A stretch of DNA of 52,523 nt, from positions 1 through 52,523 of the forward strand of contig DDTD01000089.1 of NCBI GenBank assembly GCA_002344005.1, in the 5' to 3' direction. Within the stretch, counting starts at the first letter, position 1. The number at the start of each line of letters is the position of its first letter. Both the position numbers and the translations under genes were made by a program. This document shows, in pieces, positions 35,267 to 44,162 of the stretch. The DNA comes from Ignavibacteria bacterium UBA2373. GTDB taxonomy: Bacteria; Bacteroidota; Ignavibacteria; Kapaibacteriales; UBA961. Under the pieces are notes generated by a model, which was not told the DNA's origin, searched no databases, and worked only from the letters and a program-made list of their open reading frames with translations.

Positions 35267-37701
35267 TTGTTCCTCTTTTGTGTATTATTTTATCATTGCT
35301 TCATGCATCTGCTGCAGAGGTAAATGTAAAAACATATACCGTACAATGCACTGTTATTAACTCCCGCACAAAAAAGGGGATTTCTTCCGCGACGATTTTT
35401 GCTAAACAATCAGCACTATCATTACGCACGGATTCATTGGGAAAAGTAATTTTGCAGCATAGGGGAGCGCAACCTATTCTCTATACATTTTCCGCAAAGG
35501 GTTATTTTGAGAGAAAAGTTCGATTATCCGCACGTTCTGATACAAATTTTACTATAGTTCTTGTGCCGGATTCGTATGAAGGAAAAGAAATTGTTGTTGA
35601 AGCCGACCGTTCCGATGGTGCAACTGAATTTCACATGCCTTCAATATCGGATGTAACAATTTATGAATCGAAAAAATCGGAACAAATACTTCTGGAAGAA
35701 TTACCGATTAATCGTGCTTCCAATACAGCACGACAAATTTACAGTAGAGTTGCCGGAATAAATGTCTGGGAAAATGATGGTTCCGGCGTGCAACTCAATA
35801 TTGGTGCACGTGGCTTAAGTCCAAATAGAACATCGAATTTCAATACACGACAAAATGGTTATGATATTAGTGCGGATGCTTTGGGATATCCCGAAAGTTA
35901 TTATACGCCTCCGGCAGAAGCCTTAGAAAAAATAGAAGTCATACGCGGTGCCTCTTCTTTGCAATACGGTACACAATTCGGCGGTATGTTAAATTTCAGT
36001 ATTCATAAACCAACACTTGCCGACACCACATTAACGATAGAATCTTTGCAATCCGCCGGTTCATTCGGGATGTTGAGTACATTCAACAGTATCAATACTC
36101 GTTACAAATCTATTGGAATATATGGCTATTATCAATCAAAAAAAGGGGATGGGTGGCGACCTAATTCGCAATATTCCTTACAAAATATATATGTAGCGTC
36201 GGATATTAGTGTCACGGATAATATTGTTCTTGGTTTTGATTATACACGTATGGATTATTTGGCAAAACAACCCGGTGGTTTATCCGATGCGGATTTTGCC
36301 CGTAATCCCCAACAATCATTGCGTGCAAGAAATTGGTTTGAGGTGCAATGGAATGTATTTTCGGCGCGTATTGATGCACGATTACATCATGATATCAAAA
36401 TTAAATCACAGTTTTTTGGTTTGATAGCAGAACGCGGTGCTTTAGGTAATTTAGAACGAATTACGGTTGCTGATTTAGGACAAAACAGACAATTACTTTT
36501 CGATGAATATGCTAATTGGGGCAATGAAACACGTATTATTGTGCAACATGATTTTGTCGGTGTTCCTTCTTCTTTAGCGATGGGCTTTCGTGTATATTCC
36601 GGCACAACAGTCCGAAAGCAAGGTGACGGTTCAGCAGATTCTTCCGCTAATTTTACTTTTCTGTCACCGAATAAGCTTGAAGTTTCTGATTTTAGATTTC
36701 CTAATACGAATAATGCTTTTTTTGTCGAAAATATTTTTAATGTATCGGATAATTTCAGTATCACACCCGGATTGCGCTATGAATATATTGCCACCCGTGC
36801 CCAAGGATATTATTCACAAATTACTCGTGATTTTGCAGGAAATATTGTAGCAGATACAATGATTCGCGAATCTGTGGAAAAACCAAGACAATTTGTGCTT
36901 TTTGGTATCGGTGCAAGTTGGCGACCCTCCGAAGCATTGGAGATATATTCGAATATTTCACAAAACTATCGTTCTGTGACTTTTAGCGATATTCGTGTTG
37001 CAAATCCTAATATTGTCGTTGATACAAATTTGCAAGATGAGCGCGGTTATAATATTGATATTGGTTTTCGAGGTATTCCGGTTCAAGGTATTTATTGCGA
37101 TATTTCAGTCTTTTATCTTGGCTATAATAATCGTATCGGCTTATTACAAAAAGCGGATGCCCCGCCTTTATATTTACCATATCGTTTTCGCACCAATATT
37201 GCCTCGTCTTTTACTGCCGGCATAGAATCCTATACTATGGTGCAATATGCACGATTATTGAATTATTCATTTCCTGTAGATTTAAGTACATTTTTTAACA
37301 TTGGTTATCAATATGGTATTTACAGCCAAGCAGCATCCGATAAGTCCATTGCAGGCAAAGAAGTGGAATTGGTGCCACCGCTGACAATGCGTATTGGGGC
37401 AACCGTCGGATATGGTGATTTGAGTGCTACTGTATTATATTCTTTTACTGACCGGCATTTTTCGGATGCAACCAATGCCGAGCGTTCATCCACAGCGGTT
37501 ATAGGTATCATACCCGCATATAGTATCGTAGATATTTCTGCTCGTTGGCATTATGGTATATTCATAATTGAGGGCGGCATTAATAATATTTTGGATAATC
37601 TCTATTTCACACGTCGAGCTGATGGCTATCCCGGTCCCGGAATCATTCCTGCCGATCCCCGTACTTTCTATGCTACGGTGGGGGTGAAACATACATTGTG
37701 A
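35242..37701 (+). CDS. TonB-dependent outer-membrane receptor (FecA-like)
   Basis: An 819-residue outer-membrane transporter. After a signal peptide (MDISLQRLIVPLLCIILSLLHASAA) come a carboxypeptidase-regulatory-like beta domain (about 30-115), a TonB box region, a plug domain (about 150-265, with NIGARGLSPNR and EVIRGASSLQYGTQFGGMLNF), and a 22-strand barrel ending in an aromatic-rich C terminus (FYATVGVKHTL). The plug sequence NPNRTSNFNTRQNGYDISAD-like region (SPNRTSNFNTRQNGYDIS) resembles iron-citrate receptors. The start overlaps the HTTM gene by 25 bases. It would import a chelated metal, probably iron, from outside; the ligand is inference from neighbours and the palindrome upstream. 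Confidence 0.93.
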   Translation: MDISLQRLIVPLLCIILSLLHASAAEVNVKTYTVQCTVINSRTKKGISSATIFAKQSALSLRTDSLGKVILQHRGAQPILYTFSAKGYFERKVRLSARSDTNFTIVLVPDSYEGKEIVVEADRSDGATEFHMPSISDVTIYESKKSEQILLEELPINRASNTARQIYSRVAGINVWENDGSGVQLNIGARGLSPNRTSNFNTRQNGYDISADALGYPESYYTPPAEALEKIEVIRGASSLQYGTQFGGMLNFSIHKPTLADTTLTIESLQSAGSFGMLSTFNSINTRYKSIGIYGYYQSKKGDGWRPNSQYSLQNIYVASDISVTDNIVLGFDYTRMDYLAKQPGGLSDADFARNPQQSLRARNWFEVQWNVFSARIDARLHHDIKIKSQFFGLIAERGALGNLERITVADLGQNRQLLFDEYANWGNETRIIVQHDFVGVPSSLAMGFRVYSGTTVRKQGDGSADSSANFTFLSPNKLEVSDFRFPNTNNAFFVENIFNVSDNFSITPGLRYEYIATRAQGYYSQITRDFAGNIVADTMIRESVEKPRQFVLFGIGASWRPSEALEIYSNISQNYRSVTFSDIRVANPNIVVDTNLQDERGYNIDIGFRGIPVQGIYCDISVFYLGYNNRIGLLQKADAPPLYLPYRFRTNIASSFTAGIESYTMVQYARLLNYSFPVDLSTFFNIGYQYGIYSQAASDKSIAGKEVELVPPLTMRIGATVGYGDLSATVLYSFTDRHFSDATNAERSSTAVIGIIPAYSIVDISARWHYGIFIIEGGINNILDNLYFTRRADGYPGPGIIPADPRTFYATVGVKHTL

Positions 37702-37822
37702 GTGATGATTCCCGGCTTCATCTCCCATCATTCTAAGTCGGACGCTCATCTACGGGCGTGTATCTGCATTCGTATCTATGCGATAGCTTACTCAATTTTC
37801 CGGCATTTCATCGTCTAATGAC

Positions 37823-37830
37823 TAATTTTG
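37823..37830 (+). promoter_or_regulatory. Candidate -7 element for the acyl-CoA dehydrogenase gene
   Basis: TAATTTTG fits TAnnTTTG and lies 63 bases before the chosen ATG. The upstream TTTG box is weak, so the call is tentative. Confidence 0.4.
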
Positions 37831-37892
37831 TACTCAACTTTACAAATTTCTTTGATAATTTCATTCACACTTTTAGTATAAGGATACAGAAT

Positions 37893-39056
37893 ATGGCAAT
37901 TCATGGTTGCGATTATATGGGCATATATGACTTATTGTCGCCTGAAGAAAAAATGGTACAGGAGTCAGTGTCAGATTTCGTTGATAATGAAGTACTTCCG
38001 ATCATTGAGAAGCATTATCAAGCAGGTACTTTTCCTATGCATTTAGCGGAAAAAATGGCAGAACTTGGTGTTTTCGGTATTACTTTACCGCAAGAATATG
38101 GTTGTGCCGGAGCCAATAATGTTTGTTATGGACTTGCGATGCAAGAGTTAGAGCGTGGTGATTCGGCTGTTCGTTCTTTTGCCTCGGTGCAGAGTTCTCT
38201 CGTGATGTATCCTATTTATACCTATGGCTCAGAAGAAATTCGCCGTAAATGGTTGCCGAAACTTGCTTCTGTGCAAGCGATTGGTTGTTTTGGCTTAACC
38301 GAGCCGGATTTTGGATCAAATCCCTCGGGTATGATTACCAATGCAGTAAAAATTGATGGCGGCTATCTTCTTAATGGTGCTAAAATGTGGATAACCAATG
38401 GCACTCTTGCAGATGTCGCTGTCGTGTGGGCTAAATTTGAAGGTAAAGTGCGCGGATTTCTCGTCGAAAAAGGAATGAAAGGTTTTACTGCACCGGAGAT
38501 GAAAGGCAAACATTCCTTACGTGCTTCGGTCACAAGTGAATTGGTGTTTCAAGATGTAGAAATTCCCGAAGAAAATGTGCTTAATGTGGAAGGTTTACGA
38601 GGACCGCTTTCTTGCTTAACACAAGCACGATATGGTATTTCTTGGGGTGCAATAGGCGCAGCTTTAGCTTGTTATGAATCATCATTAAATTATGCAAAAT
38701 CGCGTATTCAATTTGACAAACCGATTGCATCATTTCAATTGGTACAAGAAAAATTAGTCTATATGCTCAATGAAATTACCAAAGCACAATTATTATGTTA
38801 TCATTTGGGTAGATTAAAAGATGCAGGCACAATGCGTCCGCAACAAGTATCCATGGCTAAAAGAAATAATGTTGATATTGCGATTCAGATTGCACGTATT
38901 GCTCGTGATTTGCACGGTGCAAACGGTATTTTGGATGAATACCCGATTATGCGTCATGCAAATAATTTGGAATCTGTACGCACGTATGAAGGAACTCATG
39001 ATATTCATACCCTAATTCTTGGTGCAGACATTACAGGCATTCAGGCATTCTCATAA
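37893..39056 (+). CDS. gcdH: Acyl-CoA dehydrogenase, probably glutaryl-CoA dehydrogenase
   Basis: A 387-residue FAD-dependent acyl-CoA dehydrogenase. FAD and substrate motifs are CFGLTEPDFGSNPSGM and WITNGTLADVAVVWAK. The segment HSLRASVTSELVFQDVEIP and the C-terminal YEGTHDIHTLILGADITGIQAF are the patterns of glutaryl-CoA dehydrogenase, which oxidises and decarboxylates glutaryl-CoA from lysine and tryptophan breakdown. The catalytic Glu lies in YEGTHDIH. The ATG at 37893 follows AAGGATACAGAAT and gives the family length; the frame opens 45 codons earlier without family similarity. It stands alone, with a terminator about 120 bases after its stop. Other short-chain acyl-CoA dehydrogenases remain possible. 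Confidence 0.88.
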   Translation: MAIHGCDYMGIYDLLSPEEKMVQESVSDFVDNEVLPIIEKHYQAGTFPMHLAEKMAELGVFGITLPQEYGCAGANNVCYGLAMQELERGDSAVRSFASVQSSLVMYPIYTYGSEEIRRKWLPKLASVQAIGCFGLTEPDFGSNPSGMITNAVKIDGGYLLNGAKMWITNGTLADVAVVWAKFEGKVRGFLVEKGMKGFTAPEMKGKHSLRASVTSELVFQDVEIPEENVLNVEGLRGPLSCLTQARYGISWGAIGAALACYESSLNYAKSRIQFDKPIASFQLVQEKLVYMLNEITKAQLLCYHLGRLKDAGTMRPQQVSMAKRNNVDIAIQIARIARDLHGANGILDEYPIMRHANNLESVRTYEGTHDIHTLILGADITGIQAFS

Positions 39057-39178
39057 GTATAAACACACGAAAAGATGTGGTTAGGGAGTACATGTGTTTC
39101 ATAACTTCAATAATTAAGGAGACATTGTGAAAAACTCCTTCAGTATTTTATCATGCAATAATGTTGAGTAAAGGTGAC

Positions 39179-39215
39179 CCTCTCTTTGAACTTTTGTTCA
39201 GGAGAGGTTTTTTTT
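39179..39215 (+). terminator. Intrinsic terminator after the acyl-CoA dehydrogenase gene
   Basis: An 11-base-pair stem (CCTCTC and TGAAC paired with GTTCA and GAGAGG, with small bulges) with a TTTT loop is followed by eight T residues. It begins 122 bases after the stop; the sequence between shows no gene. Confidence 0.85.
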
Positions 39216-39474
39216 GAATTTTGACTTACGAATACCAATGTAATATTCTTGAATTACATCAGGGAGTTTCCAAGATTTGTAGAAATCATAATATTCTTCT
39301 TTTCATTTATTATTCACGGTGCATGTAGCTGCACATAGTGTCATTACAACTCCCATCTACTCCGTAGATTTATCATAAAAACTTGATTGTTGTTTTGTTC
39401 TGTGTCAGTACATCATGCTGATTGAGCTTCAACGCTGAATTTTGTGCATCGCGGCTACAATTAACGTAAGATAT
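39216..39474. other. Gene-free stretch
   Basis: Stops are frequent in all frames and I see no RNA gene or clear motif here. It may be the further decayed upstream part of the pseudogene that follows. Confidence 0.5.
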
Positions 39475-39987
39475 GCGGCTTTGATGAACCCGTCATCATC
39501 TTCATTGGCGGGCAGACGACAAGCGAACACAGTCTTGGGATGTTTGACCAGAAATCAACAAAAGCAGTTTATGCTTTTGCTAAGTTTAAATCAGAATACA
39601 AGAATTAACCGTATGGGGTGATTCAGCCATTGTAGGGCGATATAATTTTAGCGGAAGTTCACCGATGGGTTATATAAACTTGTTGGTTCGCACTCAAACA
39701 AACGACTGCATTACCTTTGTGCTCAATGATCTGAAGATGCATGCTACACTAATACTCATGAGACATCAAAGAGAAGATCAAGATATATTCAAATCCTGTT
39801 CAGAAGAGGTAACAGTAAAATTCTTTCATAGTACACCTTTAGAACCGTATCTCATCACGATTACTAATTCTTTTGGTAAAACGTTGCACACTGATTTATC
39901 ACTACGCAAGAAGTTCGTATTCCTTGTATGTCTTTACGCCAAGGAGTTTATGCACTCTCAATCCTTACAGGTACAGTCCTTTTGTAG
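39475..39987 (+). pseudogene. Frameshifted remnant of a T9SS-sorted protein gene
   Basis: Three frames together spell the end of one secreted protein. Frame 1 (about 39475-39606) gives CGFDEPVIIFIGGQTTSEHS and then SLGMFDQKSTKAVYAFAKF. Frame 2 continues with ELTVWGDSAIVGRYNFSG, then LLVRTQTNDCITFVLNDLK, and VTVKFFHSTPLEPYLITITN-SFGKTL, which resembles the start of a T9SS type A sorting domain. Frame 3 (39928-39987) finishes with MSLRQGVYALSILTGTVLL and a stop, matching the usual SLPSGVYxVxI end of that domain. At least two frameshifts and an in-frame stop separate these pieces, and there is no start or signal peptide, so it is broken. An intact open frame of 153 codons at 39665 covers only part of it. 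Confidence 0.7.
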
Positions 39988-40183
39988 AGTAAATAGTTGT
40001 CCAACATTGAGTCATGTTTTTATCATCGCGAAGAATCGTAGTAAGTATGGTATCAATAACGGTTATGGTGAATCTAAGTTGAAAAATTCAGTTAGTTGTT
40101 ATTTATCAATAAATTACATGTTTTAATTGAAGCTAATATCTGCATTGATGTTTTAAGAAAGAACAAAAAAAACAAAGAAAAAC

Positions 40184-40213
40184 TTTGTGTAATAATTTTT
40201 TTTCATATTTTTG
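40184..40213 (+). promoter_or_regulatory. Promoter of the tRNA-secE cluster
   Basis: TTTG (40184-40187), 18 bases, then TATTTTTG (40206-40213) match the Bacteroidota consensus. Transcription would start about 10 bases before tRNA-Tyr. Confidence 0.7.
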
Positions 40214-40229
40214 CAAGCTCAAAAGTAAT

Positions 40230-40312
<83 letters not shown>

Positions 40313-40328
40313 CATTACGATTCAGTGT

Positions 40329-40401
40329 GCGGGAGTAACTCAGTTGGTAGAGTCACAGCCTTCCAAGCTGTTGGTCGCGAGTTCGAGTCTCGTCTCCCGC
40401 T
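40329..40401 (+). tRNA. tRNA-Gly (anticodon TCC)
   Basis: Acceptor GCGGGAG pairs with CTCCCGC. The anticodon stem ACAGC/GCTGT holds loop CTTCCAA, anticodon TCC. The T arm is GAGTTCGAGTCTC. The 3' CCA is not encoded. Confidence 0.95.
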
Positions 40402-40501
40402 CTACGTACATAGACACAAAGAATCAAGTTGGGGACAAATCAAGAAGTGTAATACTTATCAATAACGATAATGAGCAAAGCAGTTTCTTGATTGATAAAA
40501 C

Positions 40502-40573
<72 letters not shown>

Positions 40574-40591
40574 CTACAAGAGTTAATCTTT

Positions 40592-40664
40592 ACGGGTGTG
40601 GCTCAATTGGTAGAGCAGCGGTCTCCAAAACCGCAGGTTGGGGGTTCGAGTCCCTCCGCCCGTG
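40592..40664 (+). tRNA. tRNA-Trp (anticodon CCA)
   Basis: Acceptor ACGGGTG pairs with CGCCCGT. The anticodon stem GCGGT/ACCGC holds loop CTCCAAA, anticodon CCA. The discriminator base is G, as expected for Trp. It directly precedes secE, a common arrangement. Confidence 0.95.
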
Positions 40665-40738
40665 CATAAAACATGACAAATGCGGCATTCTTTATCACAA
40701 GTAAAAAGTTTAGCACAAATTACGATTCGGATCAAAAC

Positions 40739-40921
40739 ATGATTGCTTCCATAAAATCAACAATAGCAGATGTGACGAAAGAGATGAAAAAGGTCTCTTG
40801 GCCAACTAAGCAACAATTGTCTGAATCCACAGTTGTTGTTATAACAACATGTGCAATTTTGACATTATTTGTATGGGTAATTGATATTGCCATGGCTTGG
40901 TTGAATCAAACAATATTTTAA
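40739..40921 (+). CDS. secE: Preprotein translocase subunit SecE
   Basis: A 60-residue SecE, the small subunit that clamps SecY in the Sec translocon. It has the amphipathic helix TIADVTKEMKKVSWPTKQQL with the conserved SWPT motif, followed by one membrane helix (TVVVITTCAILTLFVWVIDIA). The frame extends 22 codons upstream into the tRNA-Trp spacer, but MIASIKSTIADV matches the family N terminus. It is followed by nusG as in most bacteria. Confidence 0.95.
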   Translation: MIASIKSTIADVTKEMKKVSWPTKQQLSESTVVVITTCAILTLFVWVIDIAMAWLNQTIF

Positions 40922-40985
40922 TCGTCCCACAAGCTAACCACAATTGTCCATTTCGTTTATTTACCATCTCAATGCACACAAATCC

Positions 40986-41567
40986 ATGAGTGAACAATAT
41001 ACAGACAAATCTCATGAAACCGTAGTGGGTGAATTACCAAAATGGTATGTTCTGCGCACATTTACGAGTCATGAAACTAAAGTAAAAAGTGCGATTGAGC
41101 TTGAACTCAAAAGAAATAATATTGACCCGGAAACTGTTAATGTTGTTATACCTTATGAAACAGTTTTTGAGGTTCGTAATGGCAAAAGACGTACTCGGAT
41201 TAAAAACTTCTTGCCCGGATATGTGCTTATTGAAATGGTTATGAACAAAAGAGTAAAAGAAATTATAGTTCATACACCGGCGGTTGTAGGGTTTGTTGGC
41301 ACTAAATCAGAACCCACACCACTTCAAAAGGAAGAAGTTGATCGTATTCTTGGCAGGGTAGAAGAGCGTAAAAATATATCAACTATTGAAACAGCCTTCA
41401 ATGTTGGCGATCCGGTTAAAGTTATCGAAGGTCCATTTGCGAACTTCTCCGGTACGGTCAAAGAAGTTAACAATGAGAAACAAAAACTCAAGGTTGAAGT
41501 AGGGATATTGGGACGTAAAACGCCGGTAGAACTTGATTTCGGTCAAGTTGAAATGGAAAACCATTAA
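40986..41567 (+). CDS. nusG: Transcription termination/antitermination factor NusG
   Basis: A 193-residue NusG, which binds RNA polymerase and controls pausing and coupling to translation. The NGN domain begins KWYVLRTFTSHETKVKSAIE and contains FLPGYVLIEM. The C-terminal KOW domain is FNVGDPVKVIEGPFANFSG. The ATG at 40986 gives the normal N terminus; an earlier in-frame codon would add 14 unmatched residues. A 42-base gap leads to rplK, so it is probably co-transcribed with the ribosomal genes. Confidence 0.97.
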   Translation: MSEQYTDKSHETVVGELPKWYVLRTFTSHETKVKSAIELELKRNNIDPETVNVVIPYETVFEVRNGKRRTRIKNFLPGYVLIEMVMNKRVKEIIVHTPAVVGFVGTKSEPTPLQKEEVDRILGRVEERKNISTIETAFNVGDPVKVIEGPFANFSGTVKEVNNEKQKLKVEVGILGRKTPVELDFGQVEMENH

Positions 41568-41608
41568 GCAAAAACATAAATTTGATCACATAATAATTAC
41601 GATGTACA

Positions 41609-42031
41609 ATGGCAAAAAAAGTTATTGGCTCATTCAAACTTCAGTTAAAAGCCGGTGCAGCTACAATGGCACCACCGGTTGGACCGGCATTTGGTCAGCG
41701 CGGTCTTGCAGGTATGGAGTTTGTCAAGCAGTTTAATGCACGGACAGCAAAAGAAGGTGATACTATTATTCCTGCAGTAATTACATATTACTCCGACAAA
41801 TCCTTCACATTTGAACTTAAGGCACCGCCGGCTGCCGTATTAATTATGAAAGCACTTGGCTTACAGGGTGGTTCAGCAGAACCCAACCGTGTAAAGGTTG
41901 GTCATTTATCCAATGCAACGCTTGAAGAAATTGCCAAGAAAAAAATGAATGATCTTAATTGCCACACCATGGATAGTGCAAAAAGTCTTATTAAAGGTAC
42001 AGCACGAAGCATGGGTGTCACCTGCGATTAA
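41609..42031 (+). CDS. rplK: 50S ribosomal protein L11
   Basis: A 140-residue L11, part of the GTPase-associated centre of the large subunit. It has the Pro-rich N-terminal segment MAPPVGPAFGQRGL, the linker, and the RNA-binding C-terminal domain ending DSAKSLIKGTARSMGVTCD. Length and start are standard. It lies between nusG and rplA in the conserved order. Confidence 0.98.
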   Translation: MAKKVIGSFKLQLKAGAATMAPPVGPAFGQRGLAGMEFVKQFNARTAKEGDTIIPAVITYYSDKSFTFELKAPPAAVLIMKALGLQGGSAEPNRVKVGHLSNATLEEIAKKKMNDLNCHTMDSAKSLIKGTARSMGVTCD

Positions 42032-42077
42032 TCTATTGTAAATCAAAAACTTATAACGCATATTTATATTATTGATT

Positions 42078-42776
42078 ATGAAACGTCACGGAAAACGCTA
42101 CCGCGCACTTGTAAAGTCTTATGATGCAAAAGCAACATATGCATTAGGTGATGCCATAGCATTAGTCAAAAAAAATGCAACTGCAAAATTTGATGAATCA
42201 TTTGAAATTGCAGTACGTTTGGGGGTAGATCCTCGTAAAGCTGATCAATTGGTACGCGGCACTGTCAGTTTGCCTCATGGAACCGGCAAGACGGTACGTG
42301 TATTAGTACTTGCTAAAGGTCCAAAAGCTCAAGAAGGTACGGCTGCCGGAGCTGACCATGCAGGTTTTGAAGAATATATCGAAAAACTTCAAGGTGGTTG
42401 GGCAGATATTGATGTTATTATCGCAACGCCTGATGTTATGGGTGAAGTCGGTAAACTTGGACGTATTCTCGGTCCTAGAGGTCTTATGCCTAACCCTAAA
42501 AGTGGCACTGTGACATTTGATGTGGGTAAGGCAGTTAAAGAAATCAAAGCAGGTAAAATTGAATACCGCGTTGATAAACAAGGCAATGTTCATGCTTCTG
42601 TAGGGAAATGCTCTTTTTCTCCGGAACAACTCTCTGACAATATTCATGCATTTTTCCAAAGTGTTGTTCGTGCCAAGCCACAAACTTCTAAAGGAAAATA
42701 TGTACGAGGTGTTGCGTTTAGTTCAACAATGGGCGTTGGTGTTACAGTGAATGACCAATCAATCGCACACGAATAA
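42078..42776 (+). CDS. rplA: 50S ribosomal protein L1
   Basis: A 232-residue L1, the mobile stalk protein at the E site. Signatures are FDESFEIAVRLGVDPRKADQLVRGTVSLPHGTGK (starting at residue 38) and the central GRILGPRGLMPNPKSGTVT. The ATG at 42078 is used; a TTG two codons upstream is less likely. L1 often represses its own operon in bacteria, but I did not find a convincing L1-site mimic upstream. Confidence 0.98.
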   Translation: MKRHGKRYRALVKSYDAKATYALGDAIALVKKNATAKFDESFEIAVRLGVDPRKADQLVRGTVSLPHGTGKTVRVLVLAKGPKAQEGTAAGADHAGFEEYIEKLQGGWADIDVIIATPDVMGEVGKLGRILGPRGLMPNPKSGTVTFDVGKAVKEIKAGKIEYRVDKQGNVHASVGKCSFSPEQLSDNIHAFFQSVVRAKPQTSKGKYVRGVAFSSTMGVGVTVNDQSIAHE

Positions 42777-42806
42777 TATTTTTTTACAAGCGGCTATTAT
42801 GCACAT

Positions 42807-42858
42807 ATCGTAAATGTACGCTTCTACCATCAGTTATGCTGATTGGTACATATACGAT
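42807..42858 (+). ncRNA. Structured leader before rplJ, probable L10 leader
   Basis: A 13-base arm at 42807-42819 (ATCGTAAATGTAC) pairs with 42846-42858 (GTACATATACGAT) with one mismatch. Inside it CCATCAG (42827-42833) pairs with CTGATTGG (42839-42846) with a bulge. The stem-loop lies 27 bases before the rplJ start, where the L10 leader, bound by the L10-L7/L12 complex to repress rplJL, is found in other bacteria. Confidence 0.65.
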
Positions 42859-42885
42859 ACAATATATATAAACAGGAAAAGCAGT

Positions 42886-43410
42886 ATGGTGACGAAACAG
42901 CAAAAACAGGAAACGGTAGCGGAACTTGTAGAACTGCTTAAAGATGCACAAGGAATTTACCTTCTTAATTTTAATCGTGTTTCAGTAAAAGAAGAACGTG
43001 AGCTTCGCGCTGAATTTAGAAAAGGTCAAGTCAAATATAGAGTGGCAAAAAATACGCTTATAAAGCGTGCATTTGAAATCGTAAGTGGCTACGATATTCC
43101 GGACTCATATTTGAAAGGACAAACCGGTATTGCTCTGGGTTATGAAGATCCGATTGCTCCGGCAAAAATTCTTAAAGATTACACGAAAAAAAATGATAAG
43201 CTTCAGGTAAAAGCAGCTGTCATCGAAAAGCAATTATATGATGGTTCAAAACTGGCACTCGTTGCATCATTGCCAACGCGTCCAGAACTTATTGCTGGAA
43301 TTCTCGGTAGTTTGGAAGCTCCGATTTCCGGTATCGTCGGTTCAATCAATGCCGTCATGCGTGATCTTGCATCGGTTATTGAAGAAGCCGCAAAAAAACG
43401 TGCTGCATAA
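42886..43410 (+). CDS. rplJ: 50S ribosomal protein L10
   Basis: A 174-residue L10, base of the L7/L12 stalk. It begins MVTKQQKQETVAELVELLKDAQGIYLLNF and contains the conserved VKYRVAKNTLIKRA box. The C-terminal helix that carries L7/L12 dimers is present. The ATG at 42886 has AGGAAAA upstream; 24 extra in-frame codons upstream cover the leader hairpin and are not coding. It is followed after 56 bases by rplL. Confidence 0.97.
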   Translation: MVTKQQKQETVAELVELLKDAQGIYLLNFNRVSVKEERELRAEFRKGQVKYRVAKNTLIKRAFEIVSGYDIPDSYLKGQTGIALGYEDPIAPAKILKDYTKKNDKLQVKAAVIEKQLYDGSKLALVASLPTRPELIAGILGSLEAPISGIVGSINAVMRDLASVIEEAAKKRAA

Positions 43411-43466
43411 AATATGCAGTATTCAATATTTTATTTGTAAACAATTTTTATTTGGAGAAATAGACA

Positions 43467-43844
43467 ATGTCAGCTATTATTGATGAACTCGTAGAAAAAA
43501 TCAGTAACCTTACGCTTGCAGATGCAGCAGAATTGAAAAAAGCACTTGAAGATAAATTCGGTGTTACAGCAGCAGCTCCTATGATGATGGCAGCCGCTCC
43601 GGCAGCAGCAGCAGCAGAAGCAGTTGAAGAAAAAACTGAATTTGATGTTGAATTAACAGATGCTGGTGCTCAAAAACTTAATGTTATTAAAGTTGTTCGT
43701 GAAGTTACAGGCTTAGGTTTGAAAGAAGCGAAAGACCTCGTTGAGGGTGCTCCTAAGGTTGTAAAAGAAGCAGCATCTAAAGAAGAAGCAGAAGCATTGA
43801 AGAAAAAACTTGAAGAAGCCGGTGCTAAAGTTACTTTGAAGTAA
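43467..43844 (+). CDS. rplL: 50S ribosomal protein L7/L12
   Basis: A 125-residue L7/L12, the multicopy stalk protein that recruits translation factors. It has an N-terminal dimerisation helix, an Ala-rich hinge (MMMAAAPAAAAAEAVEE) and the C-terminal domain with VIKVVREVTGLGLKEAKDLVEGAP. GGAGA lies 11 bases before the ATG. Two hairpin terminators follow before rpoB. Confidence 0.98.
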   Translation: MSAIIDELVEKISNLTLADAAELKKALEDKFGVTAAAPMMMAAAPAAAAAEAVEEKTEFDVELTDAGAQKLNVIKVVREVTGLGLKEAKDLVEGAPKVVKEAASKEEAEALKKKLEEAGAKVTLK

Positions 43845-43912
43845 GTTCAAAGTATATGAATTCGATACGTGTTTTACACATAATCGAATCATAATGTACG
43901 CATTGTTTGGTT

Positions 43913-43943
43913 AAAAGACTATCATTTAGTGATAGTCTTTTTT
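43913..43943 (+). terminator. First hairpin between rplL and rpoB
   Basis: A perfect 11-base-pair stem (AAAGACTATCA/TGATAGTCTTT, loop TTTAG) followed by T residues lies 69 bases after rplL. It would end or reduce ribosomal-protein transcription. Confidence 0.85.
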
Positions 43944-44024
43944 CAACTTATATTTTCTGCTATCAAACACTCGCCATTTGGCAAACAACTAATGAAATAT
44001 ACCGAATAGGTACAACATAATTTT

Positions 44025-44068
44025 GTAGGATTCTTCTGCTGTTTCCAGTGGGAATCCTACTTTTTTTT
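44025..44068 (+). terminator. Second hairpin between rplL and rpoB
   Basis: GTAGGATTC pairs with GAATCCTAC across an 18-base loop, followed by eight T residues, 94 bases before rpoB. It resembles an attenuator. The rest of the 318-base gap shows no gene. Confidence 0.78.
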
Positions 44069-44162
44069 CTGTTGCATTCTATGACGGTATAATCTTATTT
44101 AAGGGCGGAACTAACACCGTCATATTACGAAACTTTCCTATCCTTTTGAACAGGAGTTCTTC

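Noticed and set aside
39665..40126. A 153-codon open frame as an intact gene
   Set aside because: Neighbouring frames continue the same protein, and its own tail past about 39915 loses protein character while frame 3 carries the sorting-domain ending; better seen as part of a pseudogene.
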